Source of the DNA: Kalmusia sp. IMI 367209 | Taxonomy: Eukaryota > Ascomycota > Dothideomycetes > Pleosporales > Didymosphaeriaceae | NCBI GenBank assembly: GCA_027946365.1 | Contig: JAPEUQ010000001.1 | Span: forward strand, 3,038,001 to 3,102,000 | Length of the DNA: 64,000 nt | Direction of reading: 5' to 3' | Part shown: in pieces, positions 1-12,534 of the stretch | Position numbering within the stretch: the first letter of the stretch is position 1 | Layout of the letters: each line of letters begins with the position of its first letter | Position numbers and translations under genes: made by a program | The notes under the pieces: generated by a model | What the model saw: the letters and a program-made list of their open reading frames with translations, nothing else | Databases searched by the model: none | Told to the model about the DNA's origin: nothing

Positions 1-85
1 GGAAATCGTACTGCCTGCTTCGCCTCGTCCGCGGAGCAGGGGCCCGGTCTTCGTCGATGCGCCTGGTCTCAGCGGAGGACGGGGC

Positions 86-1784
86 ATGTTCAAGAGGTTG
101 ATCGTTGCCTGTGACGGGACGTGGTTGAACTCTGATAATGGCATGATCAATGGGAAATTGTCTGTTCCTAGTAACGTGACACGGATATCAAGAGCTATCA
201 AGGCTGTCAGTCAAGATGGGATCCCGCAGATCGTCAACTATCATTTTGGCGTGGGTTCGCAGGGTGGCCGCCTGAATCGCATCATAAGCGGTACTACAGG
301 CGAAGGGCTCGGCGATAACGTGCGAGAGGCGTACTCCTTCCTTGCAAATAATTACCATCCTGGCGACGAGATCTTCCTGCTCGGTTTTTCACGCGGGGCC
401 TTCACCGCGCGAAGCATCGGCGGGTTGATTGGCGAGATTGGATTGCTCACCAAGAAGGGCCTGAACAGTCTCCCAGAAGTCTTTGAAGATGTCCAGCACC
501 GGCGAGATCCCAAATACGTCCCCAAGAATCCCAACATACCCTTCACAAACAAGCCTAGCGCGAGTAGTCCGCGGTACGCGGATGAACTTGAAAGAAGAGG
601 TCTCACAAGGCTGGACATCAAGATCAAGGTCATCGCCGTGTGGGACACGGTCGGTAGTCTCGGCACACCGCGCTTCGGCTTTCTCCAGAAACTTGGCCTG
701 CAAAGCGCTGAATCAAAAGAGATGGCCTTTTACGATACCAAGCTGTCCAACTGCATCGAGAATGCGTTCCAAGCGCTGGCCCTCGACGAGAAGCGCTCTG
801 CATTCAGTCCCGCGGTGTGGGAAAAACCTGAAGGCAACAGGACCACGCTGCGGCAGGTCTGGTTCCCCGGCGTGCATTCAAATACAGGCGGTGGGTACGA
901 CGACCAACAACTCGCAAACATCACGCTTGCGTGGATGATGAGCCAGCTCGCGCCCTTCCTCGACATGCGCGAGGAATACCTCTTCGAGCAAGAAGAAGAA
1001 AACGAGCGCTACTACAAGCGCGAAGGCGAAAGCCCGAGACCATGGGGCTTCGGCGAAATATACAACTCCACAACCGGCATCTACGCCCTAGGCGGCAGCT
1101 CAGTAAGTACTCCCTTTGCACCTCCCCCACCAGACAAGTCCTTAACAGACCGCAAAGCTCCGCACCCCAGGCCTCTACCACGCCGTCGACCCCTTCACCT
1201 GCCGCCCGACAGAGCGCCCCCTCCGCCAAACAAACGAATACATCCACGCATCGGCGCGGACGCGCTTCCGCCTCGGCGGGCCCGGCGTCTCCGACAAGGG
1301 CTTCTACGAGTGCGCGGCGCTCGCGCACAACTACAAGCTCGTCGTCGACTACGGGCCCGACGGCGCGCGCGCCGCCGACCCAGACGTCCACTGGAAACTC
1401 AAGTACCGCGACCCCAACGCCGTCCGGATCCTGCCCGAGGCCCCGCTGTGGGGCATCGAGAAGGAGCTCGCGCGCCGCGACCCGGAGACGTACGACTACG
1501 TCAAGAGGCCGCCTGCCACGGGGGGCAATCGGCGGTCCAAGAAGGCGCGGCCCATGAGCGCGGATATGGGCGCTGCTGCTGCTGCGTTGAGGTCCGCGGG
1601 TGGGCGGAGGAGCTTTGCCGAGGGCGAGGGCAGGGGGACGAGGAGTTCGGCGGTGCTGGAGAAGAGGGATAGGGCGAAGGGCCGGAGTAGGAGTCGGGGG
1701 CCTGCGGGGAGGAGTCGGAGTGGAGCTTCGATGAAAGGAGTACGGTTATTAGGAGAGCATGCCGCATCGGAGGGAAAAGGATAG
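86..1784 (+). CDS. DUF2235 domain protein (Tle1-like alpha/beta hydrolase)
   Basis: Two exons, 86-1102 and 1158-1784, give 547 residues. The intron starts GTAAGT at 1103; I place its acceptor at 1157 because this joins GGSS to LRTPGLYH, matching the family pattern, with CTTAAC as branch point. An acceptor at 1148 would also stay in frame. The N-terminus RLIVACDGTW, the nucleophile elbow GFSRG (Ser about 102), VWDTVGSLG and the WFPGVHSNTGGGY histidine motif are the DUF2235 signature, the fold shared with type VI secretion phospholipase Tle1. Fungal substrates are not established; lipid or ester hydrolysis is inferred. The last ~80 residues are Arg/Ser/Gly-rich and probably disordered. The frame stays open upstream of 86 to the window edge, so the true start may lie outside the window. 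No signal peptide is seen. Confidence 0.85.
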
Positions 1785-4700
1785 GGCGTGGTGGGAGGGG
1801 CAGCAGGGTGGGGACCGAGGAGTTCGGTCATGGGCGGTGAGGGGAGGAGGAGTCCTAGGAGGAGTAGCATGAGGGTTTGAGATAGCGGTGGGTGAGGGAG
1901 AAGGAGAAACTTTCTTGTGGCTTCGGCCTGGTTTTTCCCGCGAAGAGAGAGTTGTAGGATAGATCACACGGAGAGATAGATTTTTGAGCGGATACCCTGC
2001 CTTGTTTGAAATCATCATCATCTTTTTTTCATCATCCGCGCCACTTGATGAAGATGTTGCCTATCTCCATATAAAAACGATACTCACCACCATCACTGAC
2101 GCTGCGACTGCCACGCATACCAGCAACACCCAACGAGACCACAACACCAGTTCTCCCTTCCATATATTATTTCCCTCGAGTTTCAAACGAAAGTATACCC
2201 TACGCGCACTCCCCACAGCACGTCTCCAAGCCCCTTTCTCACCAAGCGCAGACAACCTCCCATACGTGTCCTCCCCGTCGCTTTCCCTACATGGGGAGAC
2301 ATGTAGCCGAATTCCGACCTCATTACACATTCCCCCATCCGCCTCAGGAGCAGACATAAAAATTGACGTCGAATCGTTGTCATCATGGCGCGTGCGCAGA
2401 GACCTCCTCCTCCACATTCTACAAAAGTGGAGATTTTTTTCCTTCATCAAAAGAAAGGAACACGTACGATCCCATAATTACTTGTGTCTTGTAACTGCAG
2501 CCTCGCACGGGGAAAACAACAATTCACCGGTTGTGAATAATTTTTTGGAAGAGCGCACGTGTACATGTCAGACGATGGCGCAATGTTTGGCACAAAGGCA
2601 CATCTGTAGATAGCACCGTAGTTTTTCCCGCGTTGTTTGGACACTCTCGCGGAGAGAGGGCACATGTGGCCTGGGTGAAGGTACGTCTTGGTACGCGCGG
2701 GGGACAAGACGAGGTTTTTCCTGAATTTGGCCTCTCTAGGTTTTTTTCGAGGTGTGCGTTCGCTGCTGGGAGAAGCATTGGCAGCATGGTTGGGAGGAGG
2801 AGGGCGCAACTTAGAGTGTAAAGAACGTTGCGAAAAGTTTAGAAGCGGAGGGCATCGGGGAGCGGGGAAACCAGTTTTGTTCTTGCGCCCGGGGAGGGCG
2901 GAGAGAAGCATAGAACGACTTGAGCTTTTTCTGAGAGCGGGAGCGGACGGGGTGCTGCATCAGCAGATTTTGATTATGTTTTGCCAGGGCGAGACGCATT
3001 GTTAGGTAGCCAGAGAGATTCAACCGCGGTATCGCAGGCACACATTTAGAATAGAGCTTTGGTTTTTGTCGATGGGTGTAGATTGCTTTCTACATGCCCA
3101 ACACTATACAGCTCTCCGGGGTAGAGCGAAGCACACCGGGAGATGCTCATGCGTTGTATGATGGGTTGTTGCTTGTTTGGAACAGCGCGCATCGAAAGTG
3201 TTAGCAGAACAATGTAAGCGATGCAGAGAGCGCTTCCCATGTGTGGTCCTCGGGGAGACTTGGGAGAGCGAAGACCCAATTGCAAGTCCAGGTCGGCTTT
3301 ATGTTGACTCGAGCTTTCTGCTAGGAAACATATACTATTGCATGTATGTGGATATTTGATAGCGAGCACAGAGGGTCCTGCTGAGTTTTCAAATTTTTCC
3401 TCTGCTTTTGGTGGGAGGGACACGAAAGAATCCTCGGATATTTGTAAGAATTTCACACTGGTTAGCATGGGAGAGTCTAGAGAAGTTCGTTTTGGCAAGG
3501 TTTTATTGGCGAGAGTAGAAGAGCTCTTGCATTCCAGTGGGAGAATTAGCTTTAGCAAGAGAGAGGCACATGAATAGATTGTGATTGAGATTTAATCTTT
3601 TAGGATTCGCCTCTTGGGGCATGTTCGGCACCTGGCTGTCGCTTTTAATAGGAGAAAAGGATCTCCTGCATAATTCATTCTGCTGATTTTCTTGGGCGAA
3701 TAGAGGGGAGGAATATCCCTCACAACGCTCTGTGTTTTGGATCGTTGGAGAATCGAAGAGGGGAGGATAAGGAAGAGCAGTGGGAGTAGTCTTAAAGACC
3801 ACGATAGAGACTCCAAATAGTGGGACGGTGAAAAAGAGCTGGGAAGAGGACACGGAAAGTACGGCGTGAGGTTCTAGTCTTCTTCTCAAGGTCGCTCTGT
3901 CTGTTCCTATGAGTTGTGCAAACGTGATCTTGATAACGCGAGGTGTCCTCCCCACATACGTTGTTATACATTTTTTTTTTTTTTTAGAAAACTGAGAATT
4001 CAACTTTCACCTCGAGCCTTTCCTTCTAAAACCAAGCATGCTTCATATTTTCCGTTGTTATCGAGGATAGTGTCTTCCTCGTATGAGATTCTGTTTAGGA
4101 CCTGTAGAACAAAGAGACAAGGATATGTTTCAGGTGTTTCCAGTGGTTCAGATATGGATGTTGATCGAGTAAACTTTTCATGTCAATCAAAAGAGCCCTG
4201 CGCGTACGATATTCCGATCTAAACTTCGGAAGCATGGGAGCATCAAAGAGATGTTGCTGACTTTTATGTGTTCCGCACTTGAGTTCAATGCCACATATAT
4301 TGTCGCACATTCGAATCTTTTACAGAAGTGATGGTGGTTCTCTTCCACGTAACACGCCATGAGTTTTCAGCGTCAAGGACAAATACGTCCCAAACAAAAT
4401 AGATTTGTTCGTTCAGAAATCCGCCTCGAAGCCATACATGTTATCGTGGGGTGCTTTTTGAATCAGCATGGTTCAAGTTCTCTTCAACATAGCCGTCATG
4501 GGCAAAGCTTTATATCAAAGTTTTACACGTGCGGAAAGCTTCCAACACCATGTAGAATGTCTGTACATATTCCAAGCAAAAACCCGGGCCGCAATAGTGT
4601 CGTTGGTTCAATTTCTTTGTTCCCGGTCTGCTACTTATAAAGAATTAACAAGTGGTAGGGAACAGTTTCTTCATCTGGCGAGAGCAGGCAGACTTCCACA

Positions 4701-4805
4701 TGTGCAATGAATGCTTCTGCTTCGAACAACAGAACAGATCCATATGGCCATCCCTCAATCTTTTTAAATAGGGACACTTAAGAATAAGGAATCAAGACGC
4801 GATAA

Positions 4806-4842
4806 GGGTTGGATCTCAATTTAGGGGTTGGATCTCAATTTA
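4806..4842. repeat. 19-bp perfect tandem duplication
   Basis: The 18-base string gggttggatctcaattta occurs twice, at 4806-4823 and 4825-4842, separated by one G. It is a simple local duplication with no associated gene. Confidence 0.85.
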
Positions 4843-5777
4843 AGAAGGCAGACGGGGTTCCACATCTTCATGTGCTGTGGTGTCTTCGAGAAGATTAAAA
4901 GGACGTATGCTCTTGTATTTCGTGATTTTTCTACACACAGGTTGATAGCGCGGGGCTATAAAATTCGATACGCAAAGAATCTCCACCTTATAAACCAGAA
5001 CTTGTTTTTTCAGTTATATCGAGTGGAGAAACAAATGGCTTCGGTTTTAGGCGAGTTTTGGTCAAAGGAGAGATCAAAATTCACATCAAACAAATCGGGA
5101 GTGTTCAGAAATATGCGTACTTGAGTGATAGCATATAATTTCATCTCAAAGGGATGATTGTGCGTTTGGGCAGATCCGAGGTGCAGAAATTGTTACATCG
5201 AACGATTCATCTGTTGTTTTGAATAGAAAAGGACAGACATTTGGCCTTCTTGTTGGACTCTCTTACGTTTAAATAAGAGAAAGGGCATGAGATTCCACGT
5301 TATGCAGTTGAATTTTGAACAAAAAGAAGTCTGAAGGCTGGAGGGACAGATGAAGCATAACTAGACTCTGCCACTATATTTTTTGAGGCAGTTCCAGCCC
5401 CAGAAAGATACATCATAGCCTCTTTCCTTGGCTTTCAATATCAAGAATAGGTGGACTTCCATAGAGGAAATTTTGGAGTTTTTAACAGAGAAGAGACATA
5501 AGCTCGGGTTTAAGAAAGAAGGATTGGGACACGAGGCGGCTTTTATATTACACCTTTACCGCATGACCAATGCCATATAGATAAATGACCTGGGCGAGCG
5601 ATCTGAAGTACGTTTAGATACATGGAGATGCAATTAGACTAGCGTGCAGTTGCTATGAATATCAAGAGGCTTGGCACTCATTCACACCTCTGGCGGAACT
5701 CCACCCAAACTTTGAAATCCATTTAGTATGCTACTAATGTCGCCAGGGATATACCGTATACCAAAACAAGTATAGTC

Positions 5778-5885
5778 CTAAACGACGAGTACAATTTGAT
5801 TGACGAATATAAGCTAAACGAAGATGCAACCTAAACGACGAATACAAGCTAAACGAGGAGTACAAGCTAAACGATGAATACTAGA
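5778..5885. repeat. Degenerate 18-bp minisatellite
   Basis: About six diverged copies of an 18-base unit resembling taaacgacgaatacaagc. The last three units are nearly identical; the earlier ones carry substitutions and indels. In one frame the last units read as repeats of LNDEYK followed by a stop, but there is no start or surrounding coding sequence, so I treat it as a non-coding minisatellite. Confidence 0.75.
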
Positions 5886-6178
5886 GAACGATTTGAAATC
5901 TACGTTCCTCAATTCTAATCAACGTCATGTTTCCACGTGCATTCACTCCGCTCTTCGCTTGCGGAGTCTGTTCTATTGGATCGAGGATAATATCTAGATG
6001 ATATATGCATACCGTGTCATAGATTGTCACCACATTTGGTACTTTTAGTGGCCAAGACTATCTTAGCTTTGAGCACTCTCTTCGAATGAACATGATTACG
6101 GAAGCGAACATTTCAAAGCAGTTACAATGATCAACTAGCCTCATCAAGACGAGCTGGTGTGAAGGACGAAAACTTGCA

Positions 6179-6184
6179 TATAAA
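6179..6184 (+). promoter_or_regulatory. TATA-like element upstream of the SDR gene
   Basis: TATAAA lies 106 bases before the ATG at 6290, a suitable distance for a core promoter with a short 5' leader. Position and sequence are the only evidence. Confidence 0.4.
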
Positions 6185-6289
6185 GGGCTAGACTTTATCT
6201 ATCGAGGAGCACTATTAGACCACACTCGATCGATCGCTTTCTTGAGCTCCCCATCATTCTGAAATTCGGATAGTCCTAAACCTGCCAAA

Positions 6290-7063
6290 ATGTCTAAAGA
6301 CAAACGCATCATACTCATCACAGGTGCAAATACCGGCATCGGCTACGACACCGCGGCCTATCTCGCCGCCGCATCCCCAAAGAACCACGTGATCGTCACC
6401 GCGCGCAACGAAGACCGCGGCACCAAAGCCTTACAAACGCTGCAGGAAAGCAAGCCGCAGGGAACACTGAGCTTCCAAATCCTCGACGTCACCTCCGACG
6501 ACAGTATCTTTGCCGCCGCCAAGAGCGTGGAAAGCCAATTCGGCCGCCTCGACGTCCTCATCAACAATGCCGGCGTCGGCCTCTGGCTTCCCACGACGCG
6601 CGAGTCCCTGCACCGAACCTTCGAAACCAACGTGTACGGCCCCGCTGTTCTGACCGACGCTCTTGCACCGTTGCTCAAACGCTCCTCTGACCCTCGCATT
6701 ATCAATGTGAGCTCCGGCCTCGGCAGCATCGGCCTGCGTACCGACCCGACCAATCCTTACTACACGGCGCAAGACGACCCATATCGCATCTCCAAGGCGG
6801 CTCTGAACATGCTGTCTACGTGTCAGATGTTCAACTACCGCGAGCACGGATTCAAAGTCTGGGCGTTCTGCCCGGGCTTCGTGGTGACGGGGTTGAAAGC
6901 GACGGCTGAGGAGGGAGTGACGGATCAGCGGAAGTGGAGAGCGGAGAACGGGGCTGAGAGCAGCGAGACGAGTGCGCAGGGGATTTTGGAGATTGTGGAG
7001 GGTAAGAGGGATGAGGAGGTCAATTGCTTTGTGCAGAGGTATAGGAAGCAGTGGCCGTGGTAG
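6290..7063 (+). CDS. Short-chain dehydrogenase/reductase (classical SDR)
   Basis: Intronless, 257 residues, the normal length for a classical SDR. The dinucleotide-binding motif TGANTGIG is at residues 11-18, NNAG at 92-95, and the catalytic set is Asn114, Ser142, Tyr165 and Lys169 (YRISK). Arg39 after the second beta strand (TARN) suggests NADP(H) preference. It should be a cytosolic oxidoreductase acting on a carbonyl or alcohol; the substrate cannot be told from sequence. No signal peptide or membrane segment. It stands alone between two long gene-free stretches, so context does not point to a pathway. The start is supported by the Kozak-like CCAAAATGTC and by the TATA-like element upstream. 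Confidence 0.92.
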   Translation: MSKDKRIILITGANTGIGYDTAAYLAAASPKNHVIVTARNEDRGTKALQTLQESKPQGTLSFQILDVTSDDSIFAAAKSVESQFGRLDVLINNAGVGLWLPTTRESLHRTFETNVYGPAVLTDALAPLLKRSSDPRIINVSSGLGSIGLRTDPTNPYYTAQDDPYRISKAALNMLSTCQMFNYREHGFKVWAFCPGFVVTGLKATAEEGVTDQRKWRAENGAESSETSAQGILEIVEGKRDEEVNCFVQRYRKQWPW

Positions 7064-9310
7064 ATGGAGGGACGGGAAAGGGAAGGCCGGTCAGAAAGAG
7101 GAGTTGAAGTTGCTTTGGTCTGCACCGAAGGAGTGCTACAATCGTTATGGAGGGAGTGTAGTCATTATAGACGAGGGTGGTACAGTCATTACACATATTG
7201 CTTGTTGCTTCGCGGGCAGGTCCAATGTTGCGTATGCTGTGGTACAATACGAAATGCTCCCTATTATACTCTCTTGACCCTCCCCTTGACGTGATTTGTA
7301 TGCTTCGCTTTCAACATGACAATGTAATCCACACCGTTTGCCACACCTCTACTCGCTTTTGCATCTCCTAGCACTCCCCCCTTATCCCTCACCGCACATG
7401 TGGTCTTCCAACAACATCGCTAACACCGCGACGATTTCGACTTCCAAGTACTTTTGGCCCAGACAATTTTGCGGTCCATCTGACCAAGGCAAGTATATGA
7501 TGCGTGGTGGTGCGATAATCGACTCTTCAGAGCCTGACGAAATGGTTATCTCCCGAGATGGCTTTTAAGATAGAGTATCGGGACAGTACTCAGGTTATGT
7601 ATGCGTAGCCATGATGTTAGGGTAGCTAGTTATGTTGGGTGGAATAGTGATGGCCTTTTGTGGTTGGAAGATTTTGAGGCTGGTTGTTGGTTCGCTTGGG
7701 AATGCTGCTAGAATTTGTTTACGTCTATTGGTCGTGCATTTACTGTACCTCGCTACTGGCGGTGGTGAGGGCCGTGAGGGTCATGTATCGCTAGTCCTCA
7801 ACCATTTAAGGAGGCGTGATGACATAGAGTATATCTTATCATTGAAATCTGAAAAGTAGACTATGTCCCACATCGACACCAGACCCCTTGCAAAGCTTAT
7901 TGCGTCAGATTTCCTATGGCGATGACTCAGTAACCTCCTGGAATCCTTCGTGTGATCGTCTGAGGCATGGCGCAATCTGACCCCTGATGGGAATGTTAGT
8001 GTTTCGAAGGACAAGTTTCTCCTCGCTACATTGTCGGGACAACGGTCGTTAGAGGGTACCTTAGAAGCGATGAGTGACTCGCGGATAGGTGGTGGAGACG
8101 CCAGTGCGATGTGCGGAGAGGGCCGTCCAGTGAGACTAGTCTCGAAAACGTTAATCATCCGACGACCGCTTCATCTATCGCCCTATGGCCCCTAGAATTG
8201 ATCCCGTTGTGGGAGGAGAGCCTCAGCACTTATGATTCGCATCAGATGTATTCGCCTATGAGGTCACGCTGTTTGTCGGTTCGTCTCCAGAAACGTTCCC
8301 TGCGTCACCTTCGTCGGCTGTTTAGGCGAAACCTGCATGTGCTTCCGGGTGCGTGTCTATCTGCCGGCAGCAAACGTGTGCGCGGCACTCGCCGTCCGCC
8401 TCAATGGCATTTTGCTGACCAGTTCTACGACGATCGCGACTTCGAGGGCATGGTTCTTGGGACTGTGTGGCTGGGCGAACGGATCACTGCCGGACACGAG
8501 CGCGGACGCCTCTGCCCGTAATCTGCACTCCTTGGATTTGCCCAGCGCCCTTGTAGATTGATATCAGCCTGTGGCCCCGAACGCGCGCAATAATCATGAC
8601 ATCTCAAAATGCACCAAAAGAGCAGCGGAAAAAGAGAACCATGAGGGAGATCGTGCTAAGGACGGGCATATCGCATCTTAAAGCGTTTGCGGCGCGTTCA
8701 TTGGCAAGGCGGGTGTACAGGGTTCCTTTTTTCGAATCTCGGTACGTCGGCTGAGGTCCTGGGACGGGTATAATGGCTGGTCAGAGCAGAACTTTATCCA
8801 GCACCGTCCAATAGTGGCGCACGCACAATGTCTGATGCAAGCCTGTTCAATGCGTGTCCTTCAGCCTGGAAGCGAGCGGCTTGGGATGCGGGGAAGGACG
8901 GTCATGGGGACTCGCGCCTCTAAGACTCTTGGTAGGCCTCCAACGTTGCTGGATACCAATCTACGAAGTCTCACATTCGCACCGTCCACTTAGCTGTCGG
9001 GCGAGCAGTCGTTTCGCCGTTGTTCAGCATCGGTTCTGAGGACGTTCATCATACGCCTTTGGAACTTCTCCTGACTCGTATCCGTGCGGATGTGCCCTGG
9101 CCTAGCAGCGGATCTTTCCTGGCGTTGAAATCCTAGGGACATACGCCATCCTCAGTTAGCGTCGGAGGATCGCACCTACGGTATATGTGGGCATTATCTC
9201 CTTCCAGACACTTTAGCTCCTGCTCGATAATATTGAACTTCTGCTCGCGCGACGACCTCTCATGAGCGACTCGATCTGCTGCTCCTCAGCGTCGTCGTCG
9301 TCGATTCATC
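7064..9310. other. 2.2 kb intergenic stretch, no supported gene
   Basis: Several short open frames occur, including one of 125 codons on the minus strand (7781-8158) and one of 136 on the plus strand (8111-8521), but none shows a recognisable domain, plausible start context or splice-linked extension. The part after 8100 is more GC-rich than the stretch before 6289. It could hold decayed gene sequence; I cannot show this. Confidence 0.5.
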
Positions 9311-10491
9311 ATGGCGGTACATGGAACGCTTGCGCTCGTCGTCGCATTCACGCTTACTAGCCTTTCCACGGTTGTGGTAGCTCTCAGGTACGAGCGCCGG
9401 GCGCTATTGTGACACGCGACATTGACTTTCCCCAGATTCTACAGCCGGCATGTGCTAGTAGGCAAACTCGGATCTCCAGACTGGGTGATGCTAGCGGCTC
9501 TTGTGAGTATCACTGCGAATGGAAGGTGTGGCGGCACTAATCAACCAGATCGCAACTTGGGGAACGCCTATCGTCAATTACTACCAGGTCCTTTATATGG
9601 ACTACAGCAATGTCCATGTAGGCCAACCTTCAAACCTCATGTTACGCGATGGTTCACTAATTGCTATAGGACGAGGAGTCGTTCAAACGTGTGGCAAGTG
9701 GAGGCCTGCTTTTCATGTGGATCTTCCGACTGCTCTACATAATCGACCACCTGCTCATAAAAACCTCCATCCTCCTCTTCTACAACTACGTCGCGGCCGC
9801 CCATCGTTCCTACTACTGGATGGTCCGCGGCATGCTGGTCCTCGTCGTCGTCTCTAGTCTGACCATGGCTTTCGTTAGCATATTCATGTGCAATCCGCCA
9901 CAGATCGCATGGGATGGAGAGGTGTTTTTGAACGAGTTCAAAGGGATCTGGCCCAAATGTCTTAACCCGGCGACACTGTGGCTTACACAGGCTTCGTACA
10001 ATCTCGCTACCGACGGAATTATCTGGCTCCTTCCGATCCCCTTCTTCCTGAACCTACGATCGATGCCTGTGCGCAGGCGCATCGAGCTTGTAGCCATCTT
10101 CTCCATCGGTATACTAGCCATCGCTGCGTCTGCTGTGCGCCTTTCGATCACGCTCCGATGGCTCTCCGGCTTCGAACAAGCGGGTCAAGAATTTTCGAAC
10201 CTGCTTCTTTGGTCTCAGGTGGAGCAGCATTCGGGTATTATAGCGGCTTCGATACCGTTTCTACGGCCGATACTACGGAGGATGGTCAAGAGAGTGCGAC
10301 TTCGGGAGAGCCCCAGCCCAGGCCCTAAGCTCATCCAGGGCCAACTCACGCCTCAAAGCAATCCAGTACCGCCGCGAACACCAATTATACCTAGCCCCGC
10401 GCCAACATTTGGCAGTGATGACGCTTTCCGACCGCCGGCCACGCCTTTGTCGCCCATCAAGCCCGAGATGCAGGCCTTTCACACGGTTTGA
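9311..10491 (+). CDS. Fungal rhodopsin-domain (SAT5/PTH11-like) seven-TM protein
   Basis: Four exons: 9311-9387, 9436-9502, 9549-9617 and 9670-10491; 344 residues. Introns are 48, 46 and 52 nt, and each junction keeps frame. Seven hydrophobic segments are visible, with family landmarks: ALRFYSRH after TM1, GSPDWVMLAAL before TM2, LLIKTSILLFYNYV in TM3, CNPP in the loop after TM4, and SQVEQHSGIIAASIPFLRPI in TM7. This is the large family of fungal integral membrane proteins annotated as rhodopsin-domain proteins; some relatives (PTH11) act as receptors, but no ligand or function can be inferred here. The last ~80 residues are a Pro/Ser-rich cytoplasmic tail. There is no retinal-binding lysine context, so a light-driven pump is unlikely. 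Confidence 0.88.
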
Positions 10492-12534
10492 GCAGCAAGA
10501 TACAGAAGTATACGAACAATGTATCGCACATACACTCCTCGACAGGTTCTACCGGCACCACGAGGGATTCAACTTTCGACTGAATCGAGACGAGGACGGA
10601 GAATTGCCACGGCTCGAGTAAAGACCTGCCTATTCAGCCATTAGAAGGCGAGGGCTTTGTGATGTGGATGCCACCCTCTCGTAGGGAAGAAAGAGCTTGA
10701 TCTACGGTCTGGGACATGCCTCCCGAACTGACGCGATCGCCTGTCGCCCAGGCACTTGCACACAGTGACGCACCAAGCAAGCCTAGAAACGGAGGATATA
10801 TGACGGACAACACATGGTCGGCGACCGCACAAAGAGCCGAGTCGCTTTTGAGAGACAAAGCTTTGAACGCGAACTTGGGATTACACATTTTGGCACGGCC
10901 TAGGCGTTATGATTTTTCTTCTTACTATTGATACCCATACATCGACGTGCAGAGATCTCCGCACACGCCGCGTCGTCCGGCGAAAATCTAGGTCTGTGGG
11001 ATACACAACCAGGATGAATAATACAGGAGGAGGGAGTCTCAGTACTACACTACTACAAATGTCTCAGAAAAATCGAGGACAACATAGAGGGAGGAAATGA
11101 TGCAATGACTAGCTAGCAATGCAAACATCCACAAAAATAATGACATGATCCACAGCAGCGCATATTCCAAATCCGAACGCAAACACGAGTATATCCAGTC
11201 TTACTATCGATTTCCCCATCCATCCATCGTCTTCTCGCTAGTCCTTGCTCGCTCACTCCCTCCCCAGATCCAGAAACCAGTTCCTGCGTTGCGCGTGGCG
11301 CGTGCTCAATACCGCGTCGCGTCTTCCCCGTCCGCGCTCCGTCTGACATACATGTTCCTGTGCGCGGCGCACAGACGGGAAGCTCAGCACATGGCGAGAG
11401 CGAGAGTCGAGACCCTTTTCGTTCATCCTTTTGATAAGTGGGCTGACGTGCACGCTTTTGCCTACATCACCAGACAGCTCACTCGATGATGATCCTTGTG
11501 GATGCAATACAGCATACGCAAGTGTCATATCGACAAAATTTGAAATTCTTCCCATCGTCCTGGCTAAGCAACGTAACTCAAACTGGTATTCACGCGTACT
11601 CTACCTACTACCCCTTCACCCTCCACGCGTCCACACCACCAGAATCCTTATACTTTACTACTCGCACCCCTCTCGCCCACCTCTCCGTCAAAACAAGCGA
11701 CTATTTATCCAGAATAAACTTTGCACCCCAAGGAAGCCTGATGCCAACCCTATAACACAGCTGTTAAGCCTATAGCACTCGCACGTAAGCCCACCAAACG
11801 CGGAGAAACACCCGATCGCGCACTGAGTGAGACCCCATGCACCCCGCAACCGCACCCTCACATCCGTCAATAACCTAGCGCACATATACGTTGACAGAAG
11901 CAAAAAACACCCCAGTCATTCGTCGACATGAATTATCTATCCTACAGTATATGCACGTCCAGCTCGCCTGTCCTTAACAGACAAGCCCCACCGTCCCCTA
12001 CATCCTCCCTCGCAAAAGACAAAGAAGAATGCTATTCTACACGAAGCCTCGTCTTAAAGCCCTACAGATGGCATAAGAAACCCGCCGGATGAATTCCCTA
12101 TCCCACCTACACCTACCCATGGACCGATCAATCAATCATCGTGAATGTATAGATAACTAGAAAAAAAAAAGGAACAAAGCCAAAACAAACAAAACAGAAC
12201 CCCGTGTAAACGCCGAGCTTTTACCTCTTCCACACTTGTCGCAAAAAGACCAAAGATTGATTCCATGTTTGCAGAACTCTTTCCGTCCCGTGAGGAAGCC
12301 AGCCAGGGAGATCTACATTCGCAATGCAATAACTGAAAACCCGTAACCCCGTACGCACGCAAATGCAGTGAGTAGACATTACTGGCCAAGATATTCGGAT
12401 TGGCCATTTACATGTATCGTGATAGGGTGATAGGTGCGATTGAGGTGTGTTTGTCGCTTAGGCAGGTGCACGCCGTTTATGCAAGGGGGCGGGGACTTTG
12501 CTGCGCGTTTGTGAAAAGGGCGCTGAAGATGCGC
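10492..12534. other. 2 kb intergenic stretch between convergent genes
   Basis: Lies between the 3' ends of the rhodopsin-like gene (+) and NOT1 (-), so both 3' untranslated regions fall here. No frame has recognisable protein content on either strand; the longest are low-complexity and Ser/Arg-rich. No RNA gene seen. Confidence 0.55.

Larger units (their letters stand above)
1785..6289. other. 4.5 kb stretch without a recognisable gene
   Basis: No reading frame here has codon use, length or motifs that look coding on either strand; the longest ones begin at non-ATG codons and are low-complexity. Roughly 2,400-4,000 is rich in purine tracts on the plus strand, meaning pyrimidine tracts on the minus strand. 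A long untranslated or regulatory region, or a non-coding transcript, is possible but not shown. Two small tandem repeats (4806-4842 and 5778-5885) lie inside, and a TATA-like element for the next gene sits at 6179. Confidence 0.6.

Noticed and set aside
352..703. Open frames antisense to the DUF2235 gene
   Set aside because: They overlap clearly conserved hydrolase sequence, have no family features, and follow from its codon bias.
1984..2613. Plus-strand frame of about 209 codons
   Set aside because: It begins at TTG, has biased low-complexity content and no recognisable motif or splice extension.
5778..5885. Short repeats considered as a CRISPR array
   Set aside because: The units are contiguous without spacers and the genome is eukaryotic.
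7781..8158. Minus-strand frame of 125 codons in the gene-poor region
   Set aside because: No domain, no conserved-looking composition, and no supporting promoter or splice signals.
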